A stretch of DNA of 6,047 nucleotides from Oscillospiraceae bacterium (GTDB taxonomy: Bacteria; Bacillota; Clostridia; Oscillospirales; Ruminococcaceae): the NCBI GenBank assembly GCA_017394565.1, contig JAFPXW010000218.1, positions 1 to 6,047 of the forward strand. Reading direction: 5' to 3'. The position numbers and the translations under genes are program-made. The stretch's first letter is position 1; each line of letters begins with the position of its first letter. The notes beneath the pieces were generated by a model. The model saw only the letters and a list, made by a program, of their open reading frames with translations. It was not told where the DNA came from and made no database searches. This document shows, piece after piece, positions 1 to 6,047 of this stretch.

Positions 1-56
1 AACAGCACCAGATCGAGCAGATCGCAGTTACCGTCGAAATTCAGGTCGCCACTGAC
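1..56 (-). other. Type I dockerin, first calcium-binding repeat only (cut by window edge)
   Basis: From about residue 1050 the protein reads SGDLNFDGNCDLLDLVLL. The acidic and Asn residues fall at EF-hand loop positions 1, 3, 5, 9 and 12 (D1053, N1055, D1057, D1061, D1064), followed by the hydrophobic start of the first helix. This is the first F-hand motif of a dockerin, which binds a cohesin on a scaffoldin. The second repeat and the stop codon lie left of the window, so the cohesin specificity cannot be read. Confidence 0.85.
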
Positions 57-3000
57 GGACGTTTCCGGGATCGCCAGCGCGATGCGGTCGATGGACGGGC
101 CGAAGGCTTCATTATAGTAAAGCCGGATGGTATTCTTGCCTTCGTTCAGTTCCACTTCCACATTGACTGCGCGGATGCCTGTCCAGTCACCGCGGTTTGC
201 ATAGCAGCCGTCGATCTTGGAGGCGAATGTTCCGTTGACATCGACCTTCAGCGAACGCGGCTCACCGGAAACGTAGTAGATGCGCAGCGTGTACTTGCCG
301 GCCTTGTCAGCAGTCACATTTTCAAAGGTCACAGCGTTGTCATTGCCGCCGCCTACATAGCCGACATACGCACCGCCGGAGCTGTATTTGCCGTCCTTGC
401 CGCCCGTGACGGAAGCCTTACCGGAAAGCTTGGCGTGTTCGGCTTCGTAGCTGCGGTAGTTGGAGTACGGCGTGGTGAGCTTCATTGCGCCCTGTGTCAG
501 CTTGATGACGCAGCCGCCGTTGTTCAGCAGGTCGCGGCTGATGGTGTCCCTGGCCGTCAGACCGTTCAGAACGGTGACCTCGAGGTCGCTGCCGTCCTTG
601 TTATCAGCGAAAATGTAAGCATTGTATGTCCCCTCATCCGAACCGATCAGGTCAGACAGGTGAATGTCCACCTTGCGTGCCTTGATGGTGGAAGCAGCGA
701 TGTACCAGTTCGAGCCGTTGCGCCGTGCGGTGACATTGAACTGCATCGGGTAGCCGTCGAGGACCTTCAGCTCATCCCACACGACCGGAACGTCATTGAG
801 CATCGGCAGCGCCTTGGAGCCCTCGTAGGTGTAGACCGAATGTGCGAAATGCTGGATGCCGGATTCGATCGTGACCACATCCGCCAGTGCGAAACCAGCC
901 GTTGCCTTGCTGTTGTAGACCGGAACACCGGTCGGTGTGAAGTCCGCAGAGCCCACGACATTTCGTGTGAATGTGTAGGAAACACGGTTCTCCAGCGACG
1001 GGCTTGTGAACCACTTGTAGTACTCCGTACCGTTGACCGCCTCGTAGGAAACGATATTCGGATAAGTCCGGCTCTCACCGCGCGGGATCGTACAGCCGTG
1101 GAACAGCACCATGAGGTGATTTTTCGCGGCGATATCGGCGCAAAGATGCATCTGCCGCATGGTTGCCTGCGTGTCGCTCTCGTAGTAATCGACCTTCACG
1201 CCCTTGACACCGATGGCGCTGATACGCTCAAATTCGCGGGTGATGGTCTTTTCGTCCAGCAGGGAATAGTACGGATACGCCGGATTTCCCTTGCTGTCGC
1301 GGTAGCCGCTGTGCCCGGAATTATTGACACCATACCACAGATAGATGCCGATGCCGCGTTCTGCGGCGTATTCGCAGAGCTCCTTGACCTTCGCCTCGCT
1401 GTCATCCCACAGCGCCCAGCCGAAGTCGAGGCAGACGAACTGCCAGCCATTGGCAGCGGCGAAGTCGATGTAATCCTTCTGCGTGTGATATTCGACCGGA
1501 GAGTCACCGCCGGACGACCACCAGGACCACGCGGTCTTGCCGGGCTTTACCCAGCTGATGTCCTCCAGACGGTTCGGCGGATTCAGATTGAGGATGAGGT
1601 CGCTGCAAGCCATGCCGTTGAGGTCGTCTGCAATGATGACCGCACGCCACGGCGTATGGAATGCCGTATTGAAGCTGACGCTCTTTTCCTTGACGCCGAA
1701 CTTCCAGCGCAGTGCGCGACTGCCGCCCTCGGTGCAGACACAGTCGGCACAGTACGGATCGTCCTCATTGAACACATTCGCTTCCGACAGCAGCACCCAG
1801 CTGTGGTCGGCGATGTGACCTGTCAGCGGACAGGAGTAATCCGCCCACGCATCCTTGATCTTCTGGCTGGACAGCTCGACCATATCCCATTCGTAGGTCG
1901 CGTTCGGCCAGTTGCCCCAGAAGGTCGAATTGTCGGGGAACACGACCTCGCTCGATTCCTGCTTGATGGAAGCGCCCTTGTTCAGGCTGTAGCGGAACGC
2001 CACGCCGTCATCGTACATCCGGAACGTCACCGTGAGGATGGTGTCGCCCTTTTGCAGCGGAAAACTCATTTCGCGGTAGTGATTGCGGATGTTGCGGTGC
2101 TTGCCGTAGGGCATGGAGTAAGTTTCGTCGCCCTCCGTGAAGGCCGCAGACGGCACAGCGCCCGTGAAACCGGAGGACAGATCCTCGGTCGTTGTCACGA
2201 ATCCGAGCTGCGACGGCTCGATGACGACCTCGCCAGTGGCTTTGTGAACGGAGTAATAGTAGCGGCTGCCGTCCGTCCAGAGTTTGGTGAGCAGTCTGCC
2301 GTCCGGGGATTCGGTGTAAAGCGACGGGATGCTGGTGATCTTCGCGCCCTTGAGCGTTGTCCAGCTTTCGGGCTCGGTGACAGCTTCGCCTTCCTCCAGC
2401 GTGTCCGCCTCAAAGGTATAGAGGAAATCCGCATCATCCGGCAGCGCCGCGACATCGGCTGCACTCAGCGCACGGCGGTAGAATGCCACGTCATCGACTT
2501 TCGCGCGAATATCCTTGTCAGAATAGACCGAATGACCGATCGAATTGCAGACATAGGCGGACAGCGTCTTACCGTCGAACAGATGCGGCATGACATCGCT
2601 GATCGTTTCGCTCTCGTAGGAAACCGCCTTGCCGTCGATGTAGTACACCGCGCTGTCCGGCGTGCAGACGAGCGTCAGCTCGTGCCAGTCAGTATCGGGG
2701 GCAGCGCTCAGGTCGTAGATGGCGCGGTGCTGCTTGTCATCGAGCGTCGAATTGCCGGTCCCGGCGAAAATGCTGGCACGGAACGCGGTCTTGTCCTTGA
2801 CATCGACGGACAGATCCGGCGAGGAATAGGACGGCGCATTGCCCGTGCCGAACGGAACGGTCGCAAACTGGAACAAGCGCGAATAATTCGCCGTATCGGC
2901 ATCGAGCTTGTACTTCATGGAGAACGTGAAGCCCTCCTCGCAGCCGTCGGCAAAGAACTTGGGAAGCTCGAGCCAGCCGCTGCCGAAGCCGTTGCCGTGG

Positions 3001-3203
3001 AGGTCGAGCACGTCGGAATCGAGCGAAGTATCGTGAACGATCCCGGCAGCGCCGCCGCGCAGATATGCGGGATCCGAAACGCTGCCCTGACTGCGCACGA
3101 CGGTTTTGGCAGCCGCCGCCGCAGGGATCGCAGGCAGGCAGGAGGCAGCCATTGCCGTGGTAATGACTGCCGCGAGGGTACGGGTTCTGGATTTGGATTG
3201 CAT
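1..3203 (-). CDS. Secreted dockerin-bearing GH97 glycoside hydrolase (LamG-GH97-CBM35/6-dockerin), 3' end missing
   Basis: This is a partial gene; 1067 residues are visible. The ATG at 3203 is chosen because it has AGAAGG 7 bases upstream and opens a signal peptide. In order: signal peptide (1-32), LamG-like domain (about 36-252, ending in the typical VDDVAFYRRALSAADVAAL), GH97 N-terminal beta-sandwich (about 299-545, starting SPDGRLL), catalytic barrel (about 548-825, with KPGKTAWSWW at 553-562 and VWDELKVLDGYP from 808), GH97 C-terminal domain (to about 915), CBM35/CBM6-like module (about 918-1047, starting YEAEHA) and the first half of a dockerin (from about 1050). D672 in KVDYYESD and E727 in EAVNGTEY fit the nucleophile and acid/base of retaining GH97 enzymes, which are mostly alpha-galactosidases. 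The inferred role is removal of alpha-linked galactose or a similar sugar from plant polysaccharide, on a cellulosome. The substrate is not certain. It is transcribed separately from the upstream GH9 gene. Confidence 0.9.
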   Translation of the reverse strand, partial: MQSKSRTRTLAAVITTAMAASCLPAIPAAAAAKTVVRSQGSVSDPAYLRGGAAGIVHDTSLDSDVLDLHGNGFGSGWLELPKFFADGCEEGFTFSMKYKLDADTANYSRLFQFATVPFGTGNAPSYSSPDLSVDVKDKTAFRASIFAGTGNSTLDDKQHRAIYDLSAAPDTDWHELTLVCTPDSAVYYIDGKAVSYESETISDVMPHLFDGKTLSAYVCNSIGHSVYSDKDIRAKVDDVAFYRRALSAADVAALPDDADFLYTFEADTLEEGEAVTEPESWTTLKGAKITSIPSLYTESPDGRLLTKLWTDGSRYYYSVHKATGEVVIEPSQLGFVTTTEDLSSGFTGAVPSAAFTEGDETYSMPYGKHRNIRNHYREMSFPLQKGDTILTVTFRMYDDGVAFRYSLNKGASIKQESSEVVFPDNSTFWGNWPNATYEWDMVELSSQKIKDAWADYSCPLTGHIADHSWVLLSEANVFNEDDPYCADCVCTEGGSRALRWKFGVKEKSVSFNTAFHTPWRAVIIADDLNGMACSDLILNLNPPNRLEDISWVKPGKTAWSWWSSGGDSPVEYHTQKDYIDFAAANGWQFVCLDFGWALWDDSEAKVKELCEYAAERGIGIYLWYGVNNSGHSGYRDSKGNPAYPYYSLLDEKTITREFERISAIGVKGVKVDYYESDTQATMRQMHLCADIAAKNHLMVLFHGCTIPRGESRTYPNIVSYEAVNGTEYYKWFTSPSLENRVSYTFTRNVVGSADFTPTGVPVYNSKATAGFALADVVTIESGIQHFAHSVYTYEGSKALPMLNDVPVVWDELKVLDGYPMQFNVTARRNGSNWYIAASTIKARKVDIHLSDLIGSDEGTYNAYIFADNKDGSDLEVTVLNGLTARDTISRDLLNNGGCVIKLTQGAMKLTTPYSNYRSYEAEHAKLSGKASVTGGKDGKYSSGGAYVGYVGGGNDNAVTFENVTADKAGKYTLRIYYVSGEPRSLKVDVNGTFASKIDGCYANRGDWTGIRAVNVEVELNEGKNTIRLYYNEAFGPSIDRIALAIPETSVSGDLNFDGNCDLLDLVL
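63..452 (-). other. CBM35/CBM6-like carbohydrate-binding module
   Basis: Residues about 918-1047 start YEAEHAKLSG and continue with GGAYVGYVGGGND, AGKYTLRIYYVSG, LKVDVNG and NEGKNTIRLYYNEAFGPSIDRIAL. This series of strands is the usual pattern of CBM35 and CBM6 beta-sandwich modules, which often accompany enzymes acting on galactose- or uronic-acid-containing glycans. I cannot decide between the two families by eye. It sits between the catalytic unit and the dockerin. Confidence 0.75.
2448..3098 (-). other. LamG-like (concanavalin A-type jelly roll) domain
   Basis: Residues about 36-252 have the hallmarks of the LamG/Laminin_G_3 fold: VLDLHGNGFGSGWLELP near the start, a central DWHELTLVCTPDSAVYYIDGK strand pair, and a closing VDDVAFYRRALSAADVAAL (V236 onward). 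Such domains usually bind carbohydrate or serve as spacers in secreted glycosidases. It precedes the GH97 unit, which normally begins directly after the signal peptide, so it is an added module. The ligand cannot be read from the sequence. Confidence 0.75.
3108..3203 (-). other. Sec signal peptide of the GH97 protein
   Basis: Residues 1-32 have a basic N-region (K4, R6, R8), a hydrophobic core (residues 10-23) and an alanine-rich end, AIPAAAAA, before K33. This is a standard signal peptidase I layout, with cleavage most likely just before K33. The protein is therefore exported, as a docked enzyme must be. C22 in MAASC loosely fits a lipobox, but the long Ala-rich stretch after it argues for signal peptidase I. 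Confidence 0.85.
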
Positions 3204-3210
3204 AAGAAAA

Positions 3211-3216
3211 CCTTCT
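3211..3216 (-). promoter_or_regulatory. Ribosome binding site of the GH97 gene
   Basis: The minus strand reads AGAAGG, 7 bases before the ATG at 3203. The match to the anti-Shine-Dalgarno sequence and the spacing are both good, and they decide the start codon. Confidence 0.85.
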
Positions 3217-3225
3217 TTCTGTCGG

Positions 3226-3246
3226 AAAGTGGTGGATAACACCTTT
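3226..3246 (-). promoter_or_regulatory. Possible stem-loop at the 5' end of the GH97 mRNA
   Basis: Read as RNA, AAAGGTG pairs with CACC and then TTT around a five-base loop, with a two-base bulge (AC) in the 3' arm. The four GC-rich pairs are GGTG at 3240-3243 and CACC at 3231-3234. The stem would begin within a few bases of the predicted transcription start and end upstream of the ribosome binding site. Such 5'-terminal hairpins can slow mRNA decay. It is short and could be chance. Confidence 0.3.
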
Positions 3247-3253
3247 CTCTTAT

Positions 3254-3282
3254 AGTATAAACGATTTTCATAGTGATGACAA
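3254..3282 (-). promoter_or_regulatory. Sigma-A-type promoter of the GH97 gene
   Basis: On the minus strand, TTGTCA (3277-3282) and TATACT (3254-3259) each match the -35 and -10 consensus at five of six bases, and the spacer is exactly 17 bases. Transcription should start near 3247-3248, giving a leader of about 45 bases before the ATG. Together with the terminator behind the GH9 gene, this makes GH97 its own transcription unit. Confidence 0.75.
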
Positions 3283-3368
3283 CCCATTTTTTGAAGATTT
3301 AGTGGATTATTTTGTATAAATTCACATATTTTATTAAGTTAATCAAAAATCGGGCTGCCTTTACCACT

Positions 3369-3397
3369 ATCATACCAGAAAAGAAGGCAGACAGCAA
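3369..3397 (-). promoter_or_regulatory. Possible second, upstream promoter (extended -10)
   Basis: The minus strand carries TGGTATGAT, an extended -10 with TATGAT at 3369-3374. A poor -35, TTGCTG (3392-3397), lies 17 bases upstream. If used, it would give the GH97 mRNA a leader of about 160 bases. It is much weaker evidence than the promoter at 3254-3282. Confidence 0.3.
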
Positions 3398-3401
3398 TGA
3401 T

Positions 3402-3416
3402 ATTTCGCGCCGAAAT
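3402..3416. repeat. 15-base inverted repeat upstream of the GH97 promoters
   Basis: ATTTCG and CGAAAT form perfect six-base arms around the three bases CGC. It lies in the intergenic region, five bases upstream of the possible second -35. The size and symmetry would suit a dimeric regulator, for example of the LacI or GntR kind, but no regulator gene is in view and the match to any known operator is not claimed. Confidence 0.35.
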
Positions 3417-3432
3417 CCATCCATTTTGCTCC

Positions 3433-3474
3433 AAAAAAAGCACCATACCGTCCTGATGGAAACGGTATGGTGCT
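3433..3474 (-). terminator. Rho-independent terminator of the GH9 gene
   Basis: Two perfectly complementary 13-base arms (3439-3451 and 3462-3474) enclose a ten-base loop. On the minus strand the hairpin is followed by an unbroken run of T (3433-3439, the last one pairing in the stem). It begins 16 bases after the GH9 stop codon. There is no T run on the plus-strand side, so it acts only on minus-strand transcripts. It separates GH9 from GH97. Confidence 0.95.
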
Positions 3475-3490
3475 GCTATGATTTCAGAAA

Positions 3491-6047
3491 TTATTTTTTG
3501 CCGCCGCGGATCATCTTGATGATGAAATACGCGAAGACCTCCAGCGAGATCAGTCCGGCAAGCGAGCCGCCGATGATCCACGGGAGATTGGAGCCTTTGC
3601 CCGATGCATCGCTGTCGTCAGCCGCGCTGTCCTGCGATTTTTTGGGAGTCGGGTTCTCCTTTTCCTCAGCCGCGATCTCAGAGGCCTTTTCGGAGTCGTA
3701 GGTCTGGCTGTCGTTGGATTTTCCCGTGCCGCCGTCATTTGCCGCGAGGGAAACTGCACCGACCACGATGCCGCCGTCCTCCTCGCAGAGATAGGAGGTC
3801 AGCCAGGCCAGCGGTGTATTCCAGTTGATGGTACACTCGTTGACCGACCACGCTTCGATGTGATCCATGTAGCATTTCTGCGGTGCGATCGTGCCCTTCT
3901 TCCAGCCGGAGCCGCGTACCCACGGATCCTCCATGCCGGAGTTCGGGCCGCCGACCAGCACGCCGCAGGGCGCCTTCGGGAAGGCATCCGAGAGCAGATT
4001 CGACCACCATCTGTGGTGCGGATACTGCACCGAATGCGTGCCGTATCCGGTGACGTAGGAGTAATCCATCGGGTTGCGGCCGAGGAGGTAGTCCATCGCG
4101 GACACCACGCCGTTTAAGTAGTCGGCGTTGCCGTTCAGGTCGTAGGCATACGCAAGAATGATCGCATTATCGGCAACAAATGAATTTGATCCCCAGACAT
4201 AGCCAGAATCAGAGTCCGCATAGCTGATGGTGCTTTGTCCATAGGGAAGCCCGTAGCCCTGCGAGCTTTCGAGCTGCACATAGTAATTTGCCGCGGATGT
4301 GAGATTGTTTTCGAGCGTGGCAAAGTCATTTTCGCTCAGAACATCGCGGTTCAGAACGAGGGAAAGCGAACCGAGTGCCGCTGTGTGTCCCCAGTCGAAA
4401 CTGCCGACGATGCCGGAAGCTTCGCCGCCGGACAGGGAAGTGGGGATGGTGAAAGCATATTCTCCGGTCTGGAGCGCCTTTCCATAATTGTCATCGCCGG
4501 TCGCCGCAAAGAGCTCACACGCCGCCCAGTAGAATTCATCCGAAACGTCCGTGTCACCGTAAGCGCCGCCGCCGACGGATTCATCGAGAGGCGCATACAT
4601 ATCCGGATGGGATTTTGCCGCTTCATAGGCATTTTTCGCTGCTGTCAGGCATTCCTCCGCAAAGGCCGGATCGAGATCCTTCCACAGGCGGTAGCTCTGT
4701 GCCGCGCACGCTGCCAGATTCAGGGTAGCGGCAGTCGTCGGCGGCTTCAGGATGCGCTCCTCCGTGTCGTCAGCCGGTGCCGTTGCCAGCGCCGTCCACT
4801 TGATGTCGTGGACCTTGTGGTACACCATGTCCTTGCAGTCGCCGTCCTTGACGATCATTTTCAGCATCCACTCCATCTCGTAGCGTGCTTCGTCGAGGAG
4901 GTCGGGATAGCCGTTGTTGTTTTCCGGCAGATTCATCGTGCCGTCGGCGTAGGAATCCTCTGTACCGCGGGACAGGGCGCGTTCGTATTCGTTCTGCATC
5001 AGCCAGAGCGAAATGCCGCCGTTGACGACGTATTTTCCGTGATCTCCGGCATCATACCAGCCGCCCGTCACATCCTGCGTGCCGGAGGAAGCCGAATACC
5101 CCCAGGTCTGTTCCACGGTCGCGATGTCGGACGTGTGGCCGGCCGCACGGGCGAGCTTTTCCTTGTCGCCGGAGGTGATGAACTGCGATTCGATCGCGAT
5201 GCCGGAACGGTTCTGGTAGAAATAATTGAGCGAATCATACAGCATGGAGGAATAGACATCCCGCACACCGACAGAAAATTCCCTCGAAACAGCGCCGTTT
5301 TCGCACTCGATGGTGTAAGTGCCCTCCGTTTTGAGGTCGGAGAAATCGAGGAGATGCACCGTGTCCTCGGAATCCTGATCGTAGCCGAATACTTCCGATG
5401 TGCCGGCGTAAACGCTCTTGCCGGAGGCGTCCTTGATATCGAATTTCAGCGCCTTGCTGTCGGTGGAAAGGAGCGTGGCCTTTTTCGCCATCGTCGGGAA
5501 GTAGCCGACCTGATTCGTGAGAATGTCCGCGCGTTCCCACTTGGATTCCTCGGGGTAGTCGTTGGCATCGTCGGTCATGTCGAGGAGGACGAGGTTATCG
5601 AACTTCACCTCGGTTCCGGCAGGGAAGCAGACCTGCGGTGTAAATTCGCCGTCGCCGCCGAAATGGAATGTCCACTCGCCGGTGCCGTCTGCGGAGGTGG
5701 CGCGTTCGCCGTTGGAGCCCAGGGTGAATTCATACGCGAAGGTATTCCAGGCATTGCCGTTCACGTTCACGCCCTGCCAGGCGTTGTAGTCGCCCCACTG
5801 ACCGTTCGGCTGTGCGGAGCGCAGGGCAGACTCGATGGCGTCCTGCGAAGCACCTTCCTGATAGTCCATCTGGAGCATATTGCCGTTGGAGTGCCAGAGC
5901 TCGGCGTCGTCATTGGTCATGTCGCCGATTTTGGCATACAGCCAGCCGGAATTGCTCGCCCAAACGCTGTAGGTCAGGCGGTAGGTGTGGCCGGACACGA
6001 GGGTGAGGTTGCGGTGGCGGAACTGGCAGTCCCACCGGTCCTCGCCG
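3491..6047 (-). CDS. Membrane-anchored GH9 cellulase (CBM4-Ig-GH9-TM), 5' end missing
   Basis: The reading frame enters from the right edge and stops with TAA at 3491-3493; about 851 residues are visible. The GTG at 5998 is internal to a CBM4 domain, because the codons before it already read WDCQFRHRNLTL, so the true start lies outside. In order: CBM4-like module (6047 to about 5570), Ig-like domain (about 5535-5260, with ILTNQVGYFP), GH9 catalytic domain (about 5254-3785), a polar Lys/Glu/Asp/Ser-rich linker (to about 3584) and a membrane helix. Catalytic signatures are all present: DAGDHGKY with its two Asp codons at 5051-5053 and 5042-5044, the HHRWW motif at 4004-4018, and NECTINWN with the likely acid Glu at 3836-3838. 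The CBM4-Ig-GH9 order is that of clostridial CelK and CbhA, so it probably acts on cellulose as an endoglucanase or cellobiohydrolase. There is no dockerin at the C-terminus. Confidence 0.93.
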   Translation of the reverse strand, partial: GEDRWDCQFRHRNLTLVSGHTYRLTYSVWASNSGWLYAKIGDMTNDDAELWHSNGNMLQMDYQEGASQDAIESALRSAQPNGQWGDYNAWQGVNVNGNAWNTFAYEFTLGSNGERATSADGTGEWTFHFGGDGEFTPQVCFPAGTEVKFDNLVLLDMTDDANDYPEESKWERADILTNQVGYFPTMAKKATLLSTDSKALKFDIKDASGKSVYAGTSEVFGYDQDSEDTVHLLDFSDLKTEGTYTIECENGAVSREFSVGVRDVYSSMLYDSLNYFYQNRSGIAIESQFITSGDKEKLARAAGHTSDIATVEQTWGYSASSGTQDVTGGWYDAGDHGKYVVNGGISLWLMQNEYERALSRGTEDSYADGTMNLPENNNGYPDLLDEARYEMEWMLKMIVKDGDCKDMVYHKVHDIKWTALATAPADDTEERILKPPTTAATLNLAACAAQSYRLWKDLDPAFAEECLTAAKNAYEAAKSHPDMYAPLDESVGGGAYGDTDVSDEFYWAACELFAATGDDNYGKALQTGEYAFTIPTSLSGGEASGIVGSFDWGHTAALGSLSLVLNRDVLSENDFATLENNLTSAANYYVQLESSQGYGLPYGQSTISYADSDSGYVWGSNSFVADNAIILAYAYDLNGNADYLNGVVSAMDYLLGRNPMDYSYVTGYGTHSVQYPHHRWWSNLLSDAFPKAPCGVLVGGPNSGMEDPWVRGSGWKKGTIAPQKCYMDHIEAWSVNECTINWNTPLAWLTSYLCEEDGGIVVGAVSLAANDGGTGKSNDSQTYDSEKASEIAAEEKENPTPKKSQDSAADDSDASGKGSNLPWIIGGSLAGLISLEVFAYFIIKMIRGGKK
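3509..3577 (-). other. C-terminal transmembrane anchor of the GH9 enzyme
   Basis: The last 30 or so residues are a hydrophobic stretch, from WIIGGSLAGL to FAYFIIKMI, followed by RGGKK and the stop. The orientation is that of a stop-transfer anchor: catalytic domain outside, basic tail inside. A glutamate sits in the middle of the helix (LISLEVFAYF), which is unusual. There is no LPXTG motif before it, only NLPWI, so sortase attachment is not supported. Confidence 0.8.

Larger units (their letters stand above)
3204..3490. other. AT-rich intergenic region between GH9 and GH97
   Basis: These 287 bases are clearly richer in A and T than the genes on either side. They hold the GH9 terminator, the inverted repeat, one good and one weak minus-strand promoter, and the GH97 leader. 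I see no small gene on either strand with a convincing ribosome binding site, and no recognised riboswitch or RNA gene. Confidence 0.7.

Noticed and set aside
3135..3153. Lipoprotein signal in the GH97 protein (cysteine 22)
   Set aside because: MAASC loosely fits a lipobox, but the cysteine is followed by an alanine-rich signal peptidase I-like region and the protein has a dockerin for attachment.
435..3239. A 934-codon open frame on the plus strand
   Set aside because: It is the exact antisense of the GH97 gene in the aligned frame, is explained by missing TTA/CTA/TCA codons, begins at a GTG with no clear ribosome binding site, and its product looks like no known family. The minus strand gives a signal peptide and five recognisable domains.
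2915..3271. Minus-strand frame of 118 codons with an ATG at 3271
   Set aside because: Its start lies upstream of the predicted transcription start, inside the promoter spacer, and most of it is an out-of-frame, Arg/Pro/Ser-rich shadow of the GH97 signal peptide and LamG domain.
3339..3581. Minus-strand frame of 80 codons overlapping the GH9 3' end
   Set aside because: It lies in a different frame inside the well-supported GH9 C-terminus and then runs through the terminator; its product has no recognisable features.
3579..3596. Sortase (LPXTG) signal before the GH9 membrane helix
   Set aside because: The sequence is SNLPWIIGG; only LP matches, so a plain transmembrane anchor is the better reading.
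3312..3701. Plus-strand frame of 129 codons across the intergenic region
   Set aside because: It starts at TTG without a ribosome binding site, reads through the GH9 terminator hairpin and then overlaps the end of the GH9 gene in antisense.
5996..5998. GTG as the start codon of the GH9 gene
   Set aside because: The frame is open to the window edge, and the residues before the GTG continue a CBM4 module, so this is an internal valine.

Overview
The window reads as chromosome of a fibre-degrading, Ruminococcus-like Firmicute (Oscillospiraceae). The reasons are a type I dockerin in the ruminococcal style, a CBM4-Ig-GH9 cellulase, Gram-positive AGAAGG ribosome binding and sigma-A-like promoter signals, and a GC-rich coding sequence around an AT-rich spacer. 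The genus is an inference from these features, not a database match.

The layout is simple. Two very large genes lie on the minus strand, and both are cut by a window edge. The upstream gene (3491-6047, 5' end missing) encodes a family 9 glycoside hydrolase. Its visible order is CBM4, immunoglobulin-like domain, GH9 catalytic domain, polar linker and a C-terminal transmembrane helix with a short basic tail. It ends at a strong rho-independent terminator (3433-3474). After an AT-rich intergenic region of 287 bases with a well-formed promoter (3254-3282), the second gene starts at 3203 and runs off the left edge (1-3203, 3' end missing). It encodes a secreted multidomain protein with a signal peptide, a LamG-like jelly roll, a GH97 hydrolase of the retaining (alpha-galactosidase-like) type, a CBM35/CBM6-like module and the start of a dockerin.

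The two genes have separate transcription signals but probably serve the same purpose, breakdown of plant cell wall. The GH9 enzyme would cut cellulose or another beta-1,4-glucan while tethered to the cell membrane. The GH97 enzyme would remove alpha-linked side groups, probably galactose, while docked on a scaffoldin. The most interesting points are the use of a dockerin on a GH97 enzyme, a family best known from Bacteroidetes, and the membrane helix where a cellulosomal GH9 would carry a dockerin. I see no RNA genes, CRISPR array, insertion sequence or prophage remnant.
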